Assembly (NCBI GenBank): GCA_019695455.1
Contig: JAEUAC010000189.1
Location: forward strand, 1-31,386
DNA: 31,386 bases
From: Methylorubrum extorquens
GTDB taxonomy: Bacteria; Pseudomonadota; Alphaproteobacteria; Rhizobiales; Beijerinckiaceae
Direction: 5' to 3'
Below are positions 14,907 to 22,155 of the stretch, piece by piece. Position 1 is the first letter of the stretch; every line of letters begins with the position of its first letter. The position numbers and the translations under genes are program-made. The notes beneath the pieces were generated by a model that made no database searches, had not been told where the DNA came from, and was given only the letters and a program-made list of their open reading frames with translations.

Positions 14907-16308
14907 AGGCCCGGCGCGCCACCCTCATGGGCATGCCGGCGCCGGGCCGAAGGGTGACGCGGAGCTTCAGGCTCGGTTGCGCGCCGGCGGCCTCGCCCCG
15001 GAGCGCCCGCACGAGCACGACGAGGATGGCGGTCGCCTCCAGGAGGGCGAAGCCCATGCCGATGCAGATGCGGGGGCCGGCGCCGAACGGCAGGTAGGCG
15101 TAGCGGTGGCGCGCCTTCGCGGCCTCCGGCGCGAAGCGGCCCGGATCGAACCGGTCGGGATCGGACCAGAGCGCGGCGTGGCGGTGGACGGCGTAGACCG
15201 GCACGAAGACCGACATCCCGCGCGGCACGGCCTCGCCGCCGAGGACGAGGTCCTCGCTCGCGTCCCGGACGACGATCGGCGCCGGCGGGTAGAGGCGCAT
15301 CGCCTCCTGCAGCACCTGGCGCGCGAAGGGCAGCTCGTCGAGATGCTCGGGCCGGAGCGGGCCGCCGCCCGTGACGGCCTCCGCCTCGGCCGCGACCGCG
15401 TCGGCCGCCTCGGGATGCAGGTCGAGCAGGTAGAAGGCCCAGGTGAGCGCGAGCGCCGTCGTCTCGTGCCCGGCCGTGATGAAGGTGAGGAGGTTGTCGG
15501 CGAGCTCCCGGTCGTCCATCGCCTGGCCGCTCTCCGGGTCCTCCGCGGCGAGGAGGAGCGAGATCAGGTCGCCGCGGTCGTCGCCCGCGGCGCGCCGGGC
15601 CGCCACGATCCGCAGGACCTCGGCCCGCAGATAGTCCCGCGCCGCCTCCGCCCGGCGGCGCCCCGGATAAGGCGTCCAGTCCGGCGCCCGCACGAGCCCG
15701 AGCATCACGGTCCAGCTGGTCGATTCGAGATAGTCCGAGATGCCGCGCTCCACCCGCCCCGCATCGATGCCGCCGTGCCCGGACAGCATGGTCTCGACGA
15801 TGATGTCGAAGGTCGTCCGCATCATCTCGTGCGCGACGTCGATCGGGCCGGAGCCCGCACCCGCGAGCCAGCGGTCGCGCGTCGCCTCCGCGGCCGCGAT
15901 CATGACCGGCACGCAATCGCGGATGCGCTCGTGCCGGAAGATCGGCGACGCGGCCCGCCGCTGCCAGCGCCAATGCGGGCCGTCGGCCGTGAGCAGCCCG
16001 CGGCCGAGCGCCGGCTCGAGCGCGCGCAGCATCGAGCGCGACTTCTCGAACTGGTCGGCCCGGTCCACCAGCACCTCCCGGATCAGGTCCGGGTCCATGA
16101 CGAACAGGGTGTCGCGGCTGACGAAGCGCCGCCGAAAGGTCGGCTCCTCGTAGACGGCCTGCGGCCAGATCTCGAGCGGGTTGCGGACGACCGCGGGCAG
16201 AAGCCTCCAGGCGGGCAGCATGGCGGCGGGCGGGCGGATGCGCGCCGGCACGCGGGCGCCCGCCGCGGAGCCGTCGTCGGAACGCGGTGCGATCGTCATC
16301 GGCCGCAT
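14905..16308 (-). CDS. cytochrome P450
   Basis: A 467-aa soluble P450 without a membrane anchor. The I-helix oxygen-activation motif is A-G-H-E-T-T (279-284), the K-helix E-x-x-R is E335-A-M-R338, and the haem-binding loop is F-G-A-G-P-R-I-C-I-G (408-417) with axial ligand Cys415. The L-T-A-D-G-P-H-W-R-W-Q-R-R C-helix region is also standard. No ferredoxin or ferredoxin reductase gene is adjacent, so electrons must come from partners elsewhere. The substrate is unknown. The start may be ATG 16308 or ATG 16299 (three residues shorter). It is divergent from the Bug-type binding protein, with 122 bp between them. Confidence 0.95.
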   Translation of the reverse strand: MRPMTIAPRSDDGSAAGARVPARIRPPAAMLPAWRLLPAVVRNPLEIWPQAVYEEPTFRRRFVSRDTLFVMDPDLIREVLVDRADQFEKSRSMLRALEPALGRGLLTADGPHWRWQRRAASPIFRHERIRDCVPVMIAAAEATRDRWLAGAGSGPIDVAHEMMRTTFDIIVETMLSGHGGIDAGRVERGISDYLESTSWTVMLGLVRAPDWTPYPGRRRAEAARDYLRAEVLRIVAARRAAGDDRGDLISLLLAAEDPESGQAMDDRELADNLLTFITAGHETTALALTWAFYLLDLHPEAADAVAAEAEAVTGGGPLRPEHLDELPFARQVLQEAMRLYPPAPIVVRDASEDLVLGGEAVPRGMSVFVPVYAVHRHAALWSDPDRFDPGRFAPEAAKARHRYAYLPFGAGPRICIGMGFALLEATAILVVLVRALRGEAAGAQPSLKLRVTLRPGAGMPMRVARRA

Positions 16309-16362
16309 GTGGCGCGGCCGGGCGGGCGCCGCAACACGGCGGCGGAGGCCGCGCCCGCCGTC

Positions 16363-16390
16363 TTGCGGCGCCGCCCGGTCCGGCTAGGGT
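16363..16390 (+). promoter_or_regulatory. possible promoter for the Bug-type binding protein
   Basis: TTGCGG (16363-16368), a 16-bp spacer and TAGGGT (16385-16390) lie 40 bp upstream of ATG 16431. Matches to the E. coli consensus are modest (three of six each). I rate it as tentative. Confidence 0.3.
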
Positions 16391-16430
16391 GGCGGCAGGG
16401 CCCTCGAGAGGCCGGGAACGGGATGGAGCC

Positions 16431-17426
16431 ATGACGAGCGGAACGGGATGGACGCGGCGTGCGGCGCTCGGAGGGGGAGCCTCGCTGGCCCTCGCCCGGG
16501 CGGCCTGGGCGCAGGAGGGCGGCTGGCCGGGCCGGGGCACGGTCCGGATCATCGTCCCCTACCCGCCCGGCGGCTCGACGGACGTGCTGACCCGCATCCT
16601 GGCCGAGCGCCTGAAGGACCGGCTCGGCGGGACGTGGGTGATCGAGAACCGGCCGGGCGCCGGCGGCAACATCGGCATCGACGCGGTCGCCAAGGCCGAT
16701 CCGGACGGGCTCACGATCGGCTCGGCGACCGTCGGCCACTTCGCCATCAACCAGTACCTCTACGCCCGCATGAGCTGGGACGCCGACCGGGACCTCGTCC
16801 CCGTCTCGATGACCTGGGACATGCCGAACGTCGCCGTGGTGCCGTCCGAGCACGTCCCCGCCACGACCCTGCCGGAGTTCATCGCCTGGGCGAAGGCGCG
16901 CAACGGCGGCATCTTCTTCGGCAGCCCCGGAGTCGGCACCTCGCCGCATCTCTCGGGCGCGCTGTTCGCGACCCGCAACGGCATCCAGGCGACGCACGTG
17001 CCGTTCCGCGGCGCCTCGGCCACGATCCCGGCCATGCTGAAGGGCGACGTGCAGCTCGCCATCGACAACCTCGCCTCCTACACGAGCATCATCGAATCCG
17101 GCCAGATGCGCGCCCTCGCCATCACGTCGGACGCGCGCTGGCCGACCCTGCCGGCCGTGCCGACCATGGCCGAGGCCGGCCAGCCGAACTTCGTCGTCAC
17201 GTCCTGGGCGGCCTTCGTGCTGCCGAAGGGCGCGCCCGCCGCCATCGTCGAGAAGCTGTCCGCCGCGCTCCGCGAGATCGCGGCCGAGGCCTCCGTCCGG
17301 GATCGCTTCCAGGCCGTCGGCGCCCGGGTCCTCGGCACGGGCCCGGACGCCGTCGTGGCCCTGTCGGCCCGGGAACGGCCCATGTGGCAGGAGATGGTGA
17401 AGGTCTCGGGCGCGCGCCTGGAATAG
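16431..17426 (+). CDS. Bug-family (tripartite tricarboxylate transporter) solute-binding protein
   Basis: A 331-aa periplasmic binding protein. A twin-arginine-like leader (W-T-R-R-A-A-L-G-G-G) ends in A-W-A|Q near residue 27. The mature part starts with V-R-I-I-V-P-Y-P-P-G-G-S-T-D, the typical Bug ligand loop, followed by E-N-R-P-G-A-G-G-N-I-G. Bug proteins bind small carboxylates, amino acids or nicotinate for TctAB-type transporters, but many are orphans. No tctA or tctB is present here, so this is an orphan. The start at 16431 is supported by GGATGGAGCC upstream. The ligand cannot be predicted. Confidence 0.92.
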   Translation: MTSGTGWTRRAALGGGASLALARAAWAQEGGWPGRGTVRIIVPYPPGGSTDVLTRILAERLKDRLGGTWVIENRPGAGGNIGIDAVAKADPDGLTIGSATVGHFAINQYLYARMSWDADRDLVPVSMTWDMPNVAVVPSEHVPATTLPEFIAWAKARNGGIFFGSPGVGTSPHLSGALFATRNGIQATHVPFRGASATIPAMLKGDVQLAIDNLASYTSIIESGQMRALAITSDARWPTLPAVPTMAEAGQPNFVVTSWAAFVLPKGAPAAIVEKLSAALREIAAEASVRDRFQAVGARVLGTGPDAVVALSARERPMWQEMVKVSGARLE

Positions 17427-17481
17427 CGACGAATCGCGCACCCGCGCAGCCCCTGGACTCCCGATCATGTCAATGGTTAAG

Positions 17482-17502
17482 TTGTCCACAAGCTGTGCGT
17501 AA
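17482..17502. promoter_or_regulatory. DnaA-box-like site upstream of a small gene
   Basis: TTGTCCACA (17482-17490) differs from the consensus DnaA box TTATCCACA at one position. A degenerate inverted copy, TGTGCGTAA (two mismatches to TGTGGATAA), follows at 17494-17502. The surroundings are AT-rich for this genome. It lies 11 bases upstream of the next start codon. A chance match is possible. Confidence 0.35.
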
Positions 17503-17513
17503 CGGGTGCAATC

Positions 17514-17786
17514 ATGGATGCCATGAGGGAACGTCGGGCGGAGCAGATGCGCGAGCTTCTGCGCACCGCGCGGGCCGAGAACCGGCGGATCGTGTCCGAA
17601 GCGCTGACAGGAGCGAGCCTCGCGGCGGCGGGCCGGCGGCGCGGCAAGAAGCGGAAGGCGCCGCCCCCGGCGCCGGTCGTCCCGAGCCCCTTCCCGATCG
17701 ACGAGGCGAGCGCGATCCTCCGGCACGCCCTGGACCGGGCGGCGGCCGTCGAGCTGCGCTGGCAGATGATGCGGCAGGAGGCCTGA
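17514..17786 (+). CDS. small basic hypothetical protein
   Basis: A 90-aa protein without a recognised domain. The N-terminus is a charged helix (M-R-E-R-R-A-E-Q-M-R-E-L-L), followed by a Lys/Arg patch (G-R-R-R-G-K-K-R-K), a Pro-rich linker and a C-terminal helix (A-I-L-R-H-A-L-D-R-A-A-A-V-E-L-R-W-Q). The basic patch suggests contact with nucleic acid or a membrane surface, but this is inference. It is preceded by an AT-rich region holding a DnaA-box-like site. There is no partner in an operon; a 6-bp-stem GC hairpin lies about 45 bp downstream. Confidence 0.65.
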   Translation: MDAMRERRAEQMRELLRTARAENRRIVSEALTGASLAAAGRRRGKKRKAPPPAPVVPSPFPIDEASAILRHALDRAAAVELRWQMMRQEA

Positions 17787-17830
17787 GGGCCTCGCATTCG
17801 ACGAAAAGCTGAGGCGGGAAAACGGCTTCG

Positions 17831-17845
17831 CGCCGCCCCGCGGCG
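17831..17845 (+). terminator. GC hairpin downstream of the basic hypothetical gene
   Basis: CGCCGC-CCC-GCGGCG forms a perfect 6-bp stem with a 3-nt loop, 45 bp after the stop at 17786. The following bases (GTCCGGCATCTTGTC) contain only a weak T-run. It is a possible factor-dependent terminator. Confidence 0.3.
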
Positions 17846-17908
17846 GTCCGGCATCTTGTCTCGACCGATCGCCTCCGGCAGGATCGATGCGCCTGGGGAG
17901 GCGACACC

Positions 17909-17989
17909 ATGATGACGATCGGGATGCTCTGGCTCGCATCCGTGGCCGTGTGCCTGGAGATCACGGCGAGGGCGATGGCGCTGGAATGA
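17909..17989 (+). CDS. possible 26-aa hydrophobic peptide
   Basis: A short ORF starting ATGATGACG, with a strong Shine-Dalgarno (GGGGAGG ending about 7 nt upstream). It encodes a 26-residue peptide with a hydrophobic core (I-G-M-L-W-L-A-S-V-A-V-C-L) long enough to lie in a membrane, then a short charged tail. It lies in the 272-bp gap between the basic hypothetical gene and aroQ. It could be a small membrane protein or a leader peptide. Only the ribosome site and the hydrophobic run support it. Confidence 0.35.
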   Translation: MMTIGMLWLASVAVCLEITARAMALE

Positions 17990-18058
17990 GGGCCCGCCGG
18001 CCCGGCCTCGCCGCGCCGGACGGTCGCGTTGGCGTTCGGTTCGTGCGACGGTGACGCC

Positions 18059-18514
18059 ATGCATGCGAGCCGCCTCGTCTTCGTCCTGAACGGGCCCAAC
18101 CTCAACCTGCTGGGCAAGCGGCAGCCGGAGATCTACGGCGCCGAGACGCTCGCCGACGTCGAGGCCGGGTGCCGCGCGCTCGCGACCTCGCTCGGGCTCG
18201 AGCTCCGGTTCCACCAGTCGAACCGCGAATACGAGATCGTGGACTGGATCCACGAGGCCCGCGAGATCGCGGGCGGGATCGCCATCAACCCGGCCGCCTT
18301 CACGCACACCTCCGTCGCGATCCTGGACGCCCTGAACGCGTTCGACCCGCCCGTGATCGAGGTCCACATCTCGAACGTGCACAAGCGGGAGGCCTTCCGG
18401 CACCATTCCTTCGTGTCGCTGCGGGCCGACGGCGTCATCGCCGGGTTCGGGACGCAGGGCTACCAGCTGGCGCTGCGCCGCCTCGCGACCCTGATCGAGT
18501 CCAGGTCCGCCTGA
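18059..18514 (+). CDS. aroQ: type II 3-dehydroquinate dehydratase
   Basis: A 151-aa type II enzyme, third step of the shikimate pathway (3-dehydroquinate to 3-dehydroshikimate), normally a cytoplasmic dodecamer. The N-terminal L-N-G-P-N-L-N-L-L-G-K-R-Q-P-E-I-Y-G contains the catalytic Tyr26 on the flexible lid. Asn77 lies in I-N-P-A-A, His103 in E-V-H-I-S-N and Arg114 in R-E-A-F-R; together they complete the active site. I chose ATG 18059; an earlier in-frame ATG at 18029 would add ten residues foreign to the family. It is not followed by accB/accC, which often accompany aroQ in other bacteria. Confidence 0.96.
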   Translation: MHASRLVFVLNGPNLNLLGKRQPEIYGAETLADVEAGCRALATSLGLELRFHQSNREYEIVDWIHEAREIAGGIAINPAAFTHTSVAILDALNAFDPPVIEVHISNVHKREAFRHHSFVSLRADGVIAGFGTQGYQLALRRLATLIESRSA

Positions 18515-18515
18515 T

Positions 18516-18527
18516 GGGCCCGGGCCC
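18516..18527. terminator. palindrome between convergent aroQ and small membrane gene
   Basis: GGGCCCGGGCCC is a perfect 12-bp palindrome starting two bases after the aroQ stop, within the 27-bp gap to the convergent small membrane-protein gene. There is no T-tract. Confidence 0.35.
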
Positions 18528-18541
18528 CTCGGTCGCGCCGG

Positions 18542-18736
18542 TCAGCGCTGCCCCGTCCAGGTCCAGACGAACAGGAAGGCCAGGAGGACGGTGAGCGCGG
18601 CGACGCCGTACAGCGCCACCCCGCCGAACGGCCCGAGGAACCAGAGCGGGATCGGCATCCATCCGGCCAGCAGGGCCAGCACGAGGGCGAGGCCCGTGGC
18701 GAACGCGAGCGCGAGGAGCAGGGGACGGACGGGCAC
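18542..18736 (-). CDS. small two-helix membrane protein
   Basis: A 64-aa protein made almost entirely of two hydrophobic helices (about 6-24 and 36-60) joined by a G-W-M-P-I-P-L-W-F-L-G-P-F turn, and ending in W-T-W-T-G-Q-R. No family is recognised. It begins with GTG at 18736 and has no strong Shine-Dalgarno; a TTGACT hexamer lies upstream (near 18760) without a well-spaced -10. The clean amphipathic pattern and convergent hairpin junction favour a real gene. Probably in the inner membrane; function unknown. Confidence 0.55.
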   Translation of the reverse strand: MPVRPLLLALAFATGLALVLALLAGWMPIPLWFLGPFGGVALYGVAALTVLLAFLFVWTWTGQR

Positions 18737-19054
18737 CGGACGACTAATAGAGCGAAGTCAACGGGTGCGCCCCGATCTGCGCCTTGCAATTCAGAACCAG
18801 TACAACATGGATCAGGGAACCGGCCAGCACCGGCCACGCATGCTTGTCCCGCCCATTCGGCATGGGACGGTTCCGGCCGGGCCGTCCGTCCGCGGGGCCC
18901 GTTCGCCCGACGGGGAGCCACGCGGCCCCGGGTCCGGCCCGGGTGCGGCCGTGTGCCCGGCGTCCCGCGGGCCGGCACCCGGCCGGCGCCGAATGACAGG
19001 TCGACAACTCATCTTTCTATTGCCGCCGCGGCCGGATCGTGGTGGCTGGCGCGC
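18737..19054. other. 318-bp intergenic region upstream of the Crp/Fnr gene
   Basis: I see no convincing gene here. The left part (18745-18830) is AT-richer and holds TTGCAATTCAG, whereas 18850-18990 is a very GC-rich stretch with several short G/C palindromes. A leftward reading frame across it (18744-19007) has Arg/Pro/Gly-rich composition with no family likeness. The right end contains the promoter candidate for the Crp/Fnr gene. Confidence 0.5.
18993..19021 (+). promoter_or_regulatory. likely sigma-70 promoter of the Crp/Fnr gene
   Basis: ATGACA (18993-18998, five of six matches) is followed by a 17-bp spacer and TCTATT (19016-19021, four of six). The region from 19005 is clearly AT-rich. 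The predicted transcript starts about 27 bases before ATG 19055. Confidence 0.5.
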
Positions 19055-19822
19055 ATGACCGCCCCACGACACAGCGATGTCCGCAACCTCCTGCTGCGGC
19101 AGCTCGCCCCCGACGATTTCGACCGGCTCGCCGGAGCCATGGACCGGTTCGAGGCCGGCAACGGCCACCAGTTCGGGCGGCCCGGCGAGACGGTCGCGAC
19201 GGTCTACTTCCCGGAGGAGGGCCTCGCCTCCGTCACGTCCCAGGACCACCCGATGAAGATCGAGGTCGGGCTGATCGGCTACGAAGGCCTCGTGGGGCTG
19301 CCCGTCGTGCTCGGCTGCGGCTCGAGCCCGATGTCCACCTTCGTGCAGCTGCCCGGCCAGTACCTGAGCGTCCCGGCGGACTACTTCGCGGAGGCCCTGC
19401 GGGGCAGTCCCACCATGCTGGCCCTGTTCCTGCGCTATGCGCAGGCCTACCAGATCCAGACCGCCTCGACGGCCATCGCCAACGCCTCCTGCGGGATCGA
19501 GCAGCGCCTGGCCCGCTGGCTCCTGATGACCCACGACCGGGCGAGCGGCAACGATCTGGCGCTCACGCACGAATTCCTGGCCATGATGCTCGGCATCCGC
19601 CGGCCCGGCGTCACGGTCGCGACCCACATCCTGGAGGGCGAGCACGCCATCCGGGCGACGCGCGGACGCATCGAGATCCGCGACCGGGAGACGCTCGTCC
19701 AGTTCGCGGGCCGGGCCTACGGCATGGCCGAGGCCGAATACGCCCGCCTCATCGCGCCCCTGTCCCGGCCCGCGGGCGCCGCCGCGCCCTCCCTCGCGGC
19801 GCCCATCGCCCGGAGCGCCTGA
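19055..19822 (+). CDS. Crp/Fnr-family transcriptional regulator
   Basis: A 255-aa regulator with an N-terminal cyclic-nucleotide-binding-like beta barrel (about 15-115), a dimerisation helix and a C-terminal helix-turn-helix. L-T-H-E-F-L-A-M-M-L-G-I-R-R-P-G-V-T-V-A at 170-189 is the recognition region. It lacks the N-terminal Cys cluster of FNR proteins and the Arg-Ser cAMP site is not evident, so the effector is unknown. This Crp-like type is abundant in Hyphomicrobiales. The start at ATG 19055 is supported by a good promoter 35 bp upstream and by the family N-terminus L-L-L-R-Q-L-A-P-D-D-F. The antiporter gene follows 25 bp downstream in the same direction. Confidence 0.92.
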   Translation: MTAPRHSDVRNLLLRQLAPDDFDRLAGAMDRFEAGNGHQFGRPGETVATVYFPEEGLASVTSQDHPMKIEVGLIGYEGLVGLPVVLGCGSSPMSTFVQLPGQYLSVPADYFAEALRGSPTMLALFLRYAQAYQIQTASTAIANASCGIEQRLARWLLMTHDRASGNDLALTHEFLAMMLGIRRPGVTVATHILEGEHAIRATRGRIEIRDRETLVQFAGRAYGMAEAEYARLIAPLSRPAGAAAPSLAAPIARSA

Positions 19823-19847
19823 ACGGACTGGCCCCTGGTCCGTTGGC

Positions 19848-21164
19848 GTGCCGATGCCCGATCTCGGCGAGCTCCTGCCCTCCTCCTACATCGTCGCGCT
19901 GACCGGCGCCGGCCTGCTCATCGCGCTGGTGGCCTGGCTGCCGCTCGCCTTGAAGCGTCTGCCGCTGACGCTGCCGATCGTCTGCATCGGGCTCGGCGCC
20001 GCCCTGTTCTCGCTTCCGTCCGTCGGCCTGCGTCCCCTGCCCTGGAGCTACCCGCAGGTGACGGAGCGCATGAGCGAGCTCGTCGTCATCATCGCCCTCA
20101 TGGGGGCCGGCCTGAAGATCGACCGCGTCTTCGACGTCCGGCGCTGGCAGCCGACCTGGCGGCTGCTGGCGATCACGATGCCGCTCAGCATCGCGGCGAT
20201 CGCGCTGCTCGGGATCGCGGCGGGCCTGCCCTGGGTCTCGGCGCTCCTCCTCGGCGCGAGCCTCGCGCCGACCGATCCGGTCCTCGCCGCCGACGTGCAG
20301 GTCGGGCCGCCGCAGACCGGCGAGGAGGACGAGGTCCGGTTCGGCCTCACGTCCGAGGCCGGGCTGAACGACGGCTTCGCCTTCCCGTTCGTCCACCTCG
20401 CCATCGCGCTCGCCCTCGCGGCGCAGAGCGGCGAGCCCTGGCTCCTGCGCTGGCTGAGCTACAACGTCGTGTGGGAGATCGCGGTCGGCATCCTCGGCGG
20501 CTGGCTCGTCGGGCGCCTCTTCGGCTGGCTGGCCTTCCGGCTGCCGGGCGACCGGCAGCTCGCCCGCACGGGCGACGGGCTCGTCGCCATCGGGGCGACC
20601 TTCGTGTCCTACGGCCTCACCGAGATGGTGCATTGCTACGGCTTCCTGGCCGTGTTCGTGACCGCCCTCACGATCCGCCACGCGGACCGCGAGCACGACT
20701 ACCAGCGGGAGATGCACGACATCACCGAGCAGGTGGAGCGGCTGGCCATGATGGTCGTGCTGCTGCTGTTCGGCGGCGCCCTCGTGAGCGGATTGCTCGA
20801 TCGGGTCGGCATCGCGGACGTCGTGATCGCGCTCGTCGCGCTCCTGGTCATCCGGCCGATCGCGGGCCTGATCGGGCTCGCCGGGTTCGAGGCCTCGACG
20901 GGCGAGAAGCTGACCCTCGCCTTCTTCGGCATCCGGGGGATCGGCTCGATCTACTACCTCGCCTACGGGCTCAACCACGCGCCCTTCCCGGGCGGCGAAC
21001 GCCTCTGGGGCATCGTCGGCCTCATCGTCCTCCTCTCCGTGCTGCTGCACGGCCTCACGGTGACGCCCGCCATGCGCCTCCTCGACCGCACCCACGGCCG
21101 CGATCCGGACGATCCGTCCCGGACGCACGTCCCGCCGCCCGGCCTCGCCGGACCCGCCCGATAG
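19848..21164 (+). CDS. CPA1-family Na+(K+)/H+ antiporter
   Basis: A 438-aa polytopic protein with about 12 membrane helices. The CPA1 ion-site motifs are both present: A-P-T-D-P-V-L-A (T142, D143) and S-E-A-G-L-N-D-G (E170, N174, D175). The N-D pair marks electroneutral NhaP/NHE-type exchangers. The helix A-F-F-G-I-R-G-I-G-S-I-Y-Y-L holds the conserved Arg. There is no large C-terminal cytoplasmic domain. The start is either GTG 19848 or ATG 19854, two residues apart. It lies 25 bp after the Crp/Fnr gene and may be controlled by it. It probably serves pH or salt homeostasis. Confidence 0.93.
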   Translation: MPMPDLGELLPSSYIVALTGAGLLIALVAWLPLALKRLPLTLPIVCIGLGAALFSLPSVGLRPLPWSYPQVTERMSELVVIIALMGAGLKIDRVFDVRRWQPTWRLLAITMPLSIAAIALLGIAAGLPWVSALLLGASLAPTDPVLAADVQVGPPQTGEEDEVRFGLTSEAGLNDGFAFPFVHLAIALALAAQSGEPWLLRWLSYNVVWEIAVGILGGWLVGRLFGWLAFRLPGDRQLARTGDGLVAIGATFVSYGLTEMVHCYGFLAVFVTALTIRHADREHDYQREMHDITEQVERLAMMVVLLLFGGALVSGLLDRVGIADVVIALVALLVIRPIAGLIGLAGFEASTGEKLTLAFFGIRGIGSIYYLAYGLNHAPFPGGERLWGIVGLIVLLSVLLHGLTVTPAMRLLDRTHGRDPDDPSRTHVPPPGLAGPAR

Positions 21165-21231
21165 CCCGGGGATCTGAGCCCAGGCGACCGGTGGACGAGG
21201 GCCGGGGCGGACCTCCGGACCCTGCGGCACC

Positions 21232-21251
21232 GGCGTCCCGGCCGGGACGCC
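21232..21251. terminator. 20-bp perfect palindrome between convergent genes
   Basis: GGCGTCCCGG (21232-21241) is followed directly by its inverse CCGGGACGCC (21242-21251). It can fold as an 8-bp stem with a GGCC loop. It touches the stop codon of the leftward FAH-family gene and lies 67 bp after the antiporter stop. No T-tract. Confidence 0.55.
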
Positions 21252-22121
21252 TCACGACGGGTCCGTCTCCGCCTCGTCGCGCACGACGTTCCGCAGCGTG
21301 CCGATGCCCTCGACGGCCACCTCGACGACGTCGCCCGGCACGAGGTAGGCCGGCGGATCGAGCCGCGCGCCCGATCCCGTCGGCGTGCCCGTGAGGATGA
21401 TGTCGCCGGGCTCGAGCGTGCAGAAGGTCGAGACGTATTCGAGGATGCGCCCGAACGGGAACATGAGCCGGTCGGTCGTGTCGTCCTGGCGCAGCGCGCC
21501 GTTGACGTGGGTCGTGATCCGCAGCCGTTCGGCGTCGACCGCGTCCGCCGTGACGATCCAGGGGCCGAGCGCGCCCGAGGACGCCCAGTTCTTGCCGGGC
21601 GTCACGTTGAACTTGCCGTGCCGGACCCAGTCGCGCAGCGTTCCCTCGTTGGCGAGCGTGTAGCCCATCACGTGCCGCCGCCACTCGGCCGCCGCGATGC
21701 GCCGCCCCGCCCGCCCGATGACGAGGACGATCTCGCCCTCGTAGTCGAGCTGCAGGCTCTCGGGCGGCCGGATCAGGGGCTCGTCCGGCCCCGCGAAGCT
21801 CTCGGGAAAGCGGACGAAGAGACTCGGATACGGGGGAAGGTCGGAGGCGTCGCGGTATTCCGCGTTCCGGTCCGGGTAGTTCACGCCGACGCAGAGGCAC
21901 TTGCCGAAGCGGTCGAGCGGCCGGCGCAGCCGCACGTCGCCCGGGGCGTGGTCGGGCGCCGCCTCCGCATGGGCCGCGGCCGCCGCGAGGCCGTCGCCTG
22001 CGATCAGGGCGTCGAGGTCGGGAAAACGGTCGCGGAGGCGCCGGCCGAGATCGACGATCCCGTCCTCGCGCCAGATCCCGTAGGAGACCGCCCCGCCGGA
22101 CGCGAAGGTGACGAGCTTCAT
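21252..22121 (-). CDS. fumarylacetoacetate-hydrolase family protein, HpaG-like
   Basis: A 289-aa single-domain FAH-family protein. The family blocks are C-V-G-V-N-Y-P-D-R-N-A-E-Y (77-89), the metal-binding L-D-Y-E-G-E-I-V-L-V-I-G (E128, E130) and G-D-I-I-L-T-G-T-P-T-G-S-G (239-251). The third metal position, usually Asp in N-D-x-S-x-R-D, is Glu159 in N-E-G-T-L-R-D-W, a variant I associate with a subgroup of the family. As last gene of hpaFED-FAH, it probably decarboxylates or isomerises 5-oxopent-3-ene-1,2,5-tricarboxylate (the HpaG job). E. coli HpaG has two such domains, so the split here would need a second copy or homo-oligomers. The start is ATG 22121. Confidence 0.88.
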   Translation of the reverse strand: MKLVTFASGGAVSYGIWREDGIVDLGRRLRDRFPDLDALIAGDGLAAAAAHAEAAPDHAPGDVRLRRPLDRFGKCLCVGVNYPDRNAEYRDASDLPPYPSLFVRFPESFAGPDEPLIRPPESLQLDYEGEIVLVIGRAGRRIAAAEWRRHVMGYTLANEGTLRDWVRHGKFNVTPGKNWASSGALGPWIVTADAVDAERLRITTHVNGALRQDDTTDRLMFPFGRILEYVSTFCTLEPGDIILTGTPTGSGARLDPPAYLVPGDVVEVAVEGIGTLRNVVRDEAETDPS

Positions 22122-22155
22122 GCGACGGATCCGGGATGGCGGGGCGGCGGAGCGC

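Noticed and set aside
18744..19007. A leftward 87-codon frame in the gap before the Crp/Fnr gene.
   Set aside because: Composition is Arg/Pro/Gly-rich apart from a short hydrophobic stretch, it has no good ribosome site, and it overlaps the upstream region of two genes.
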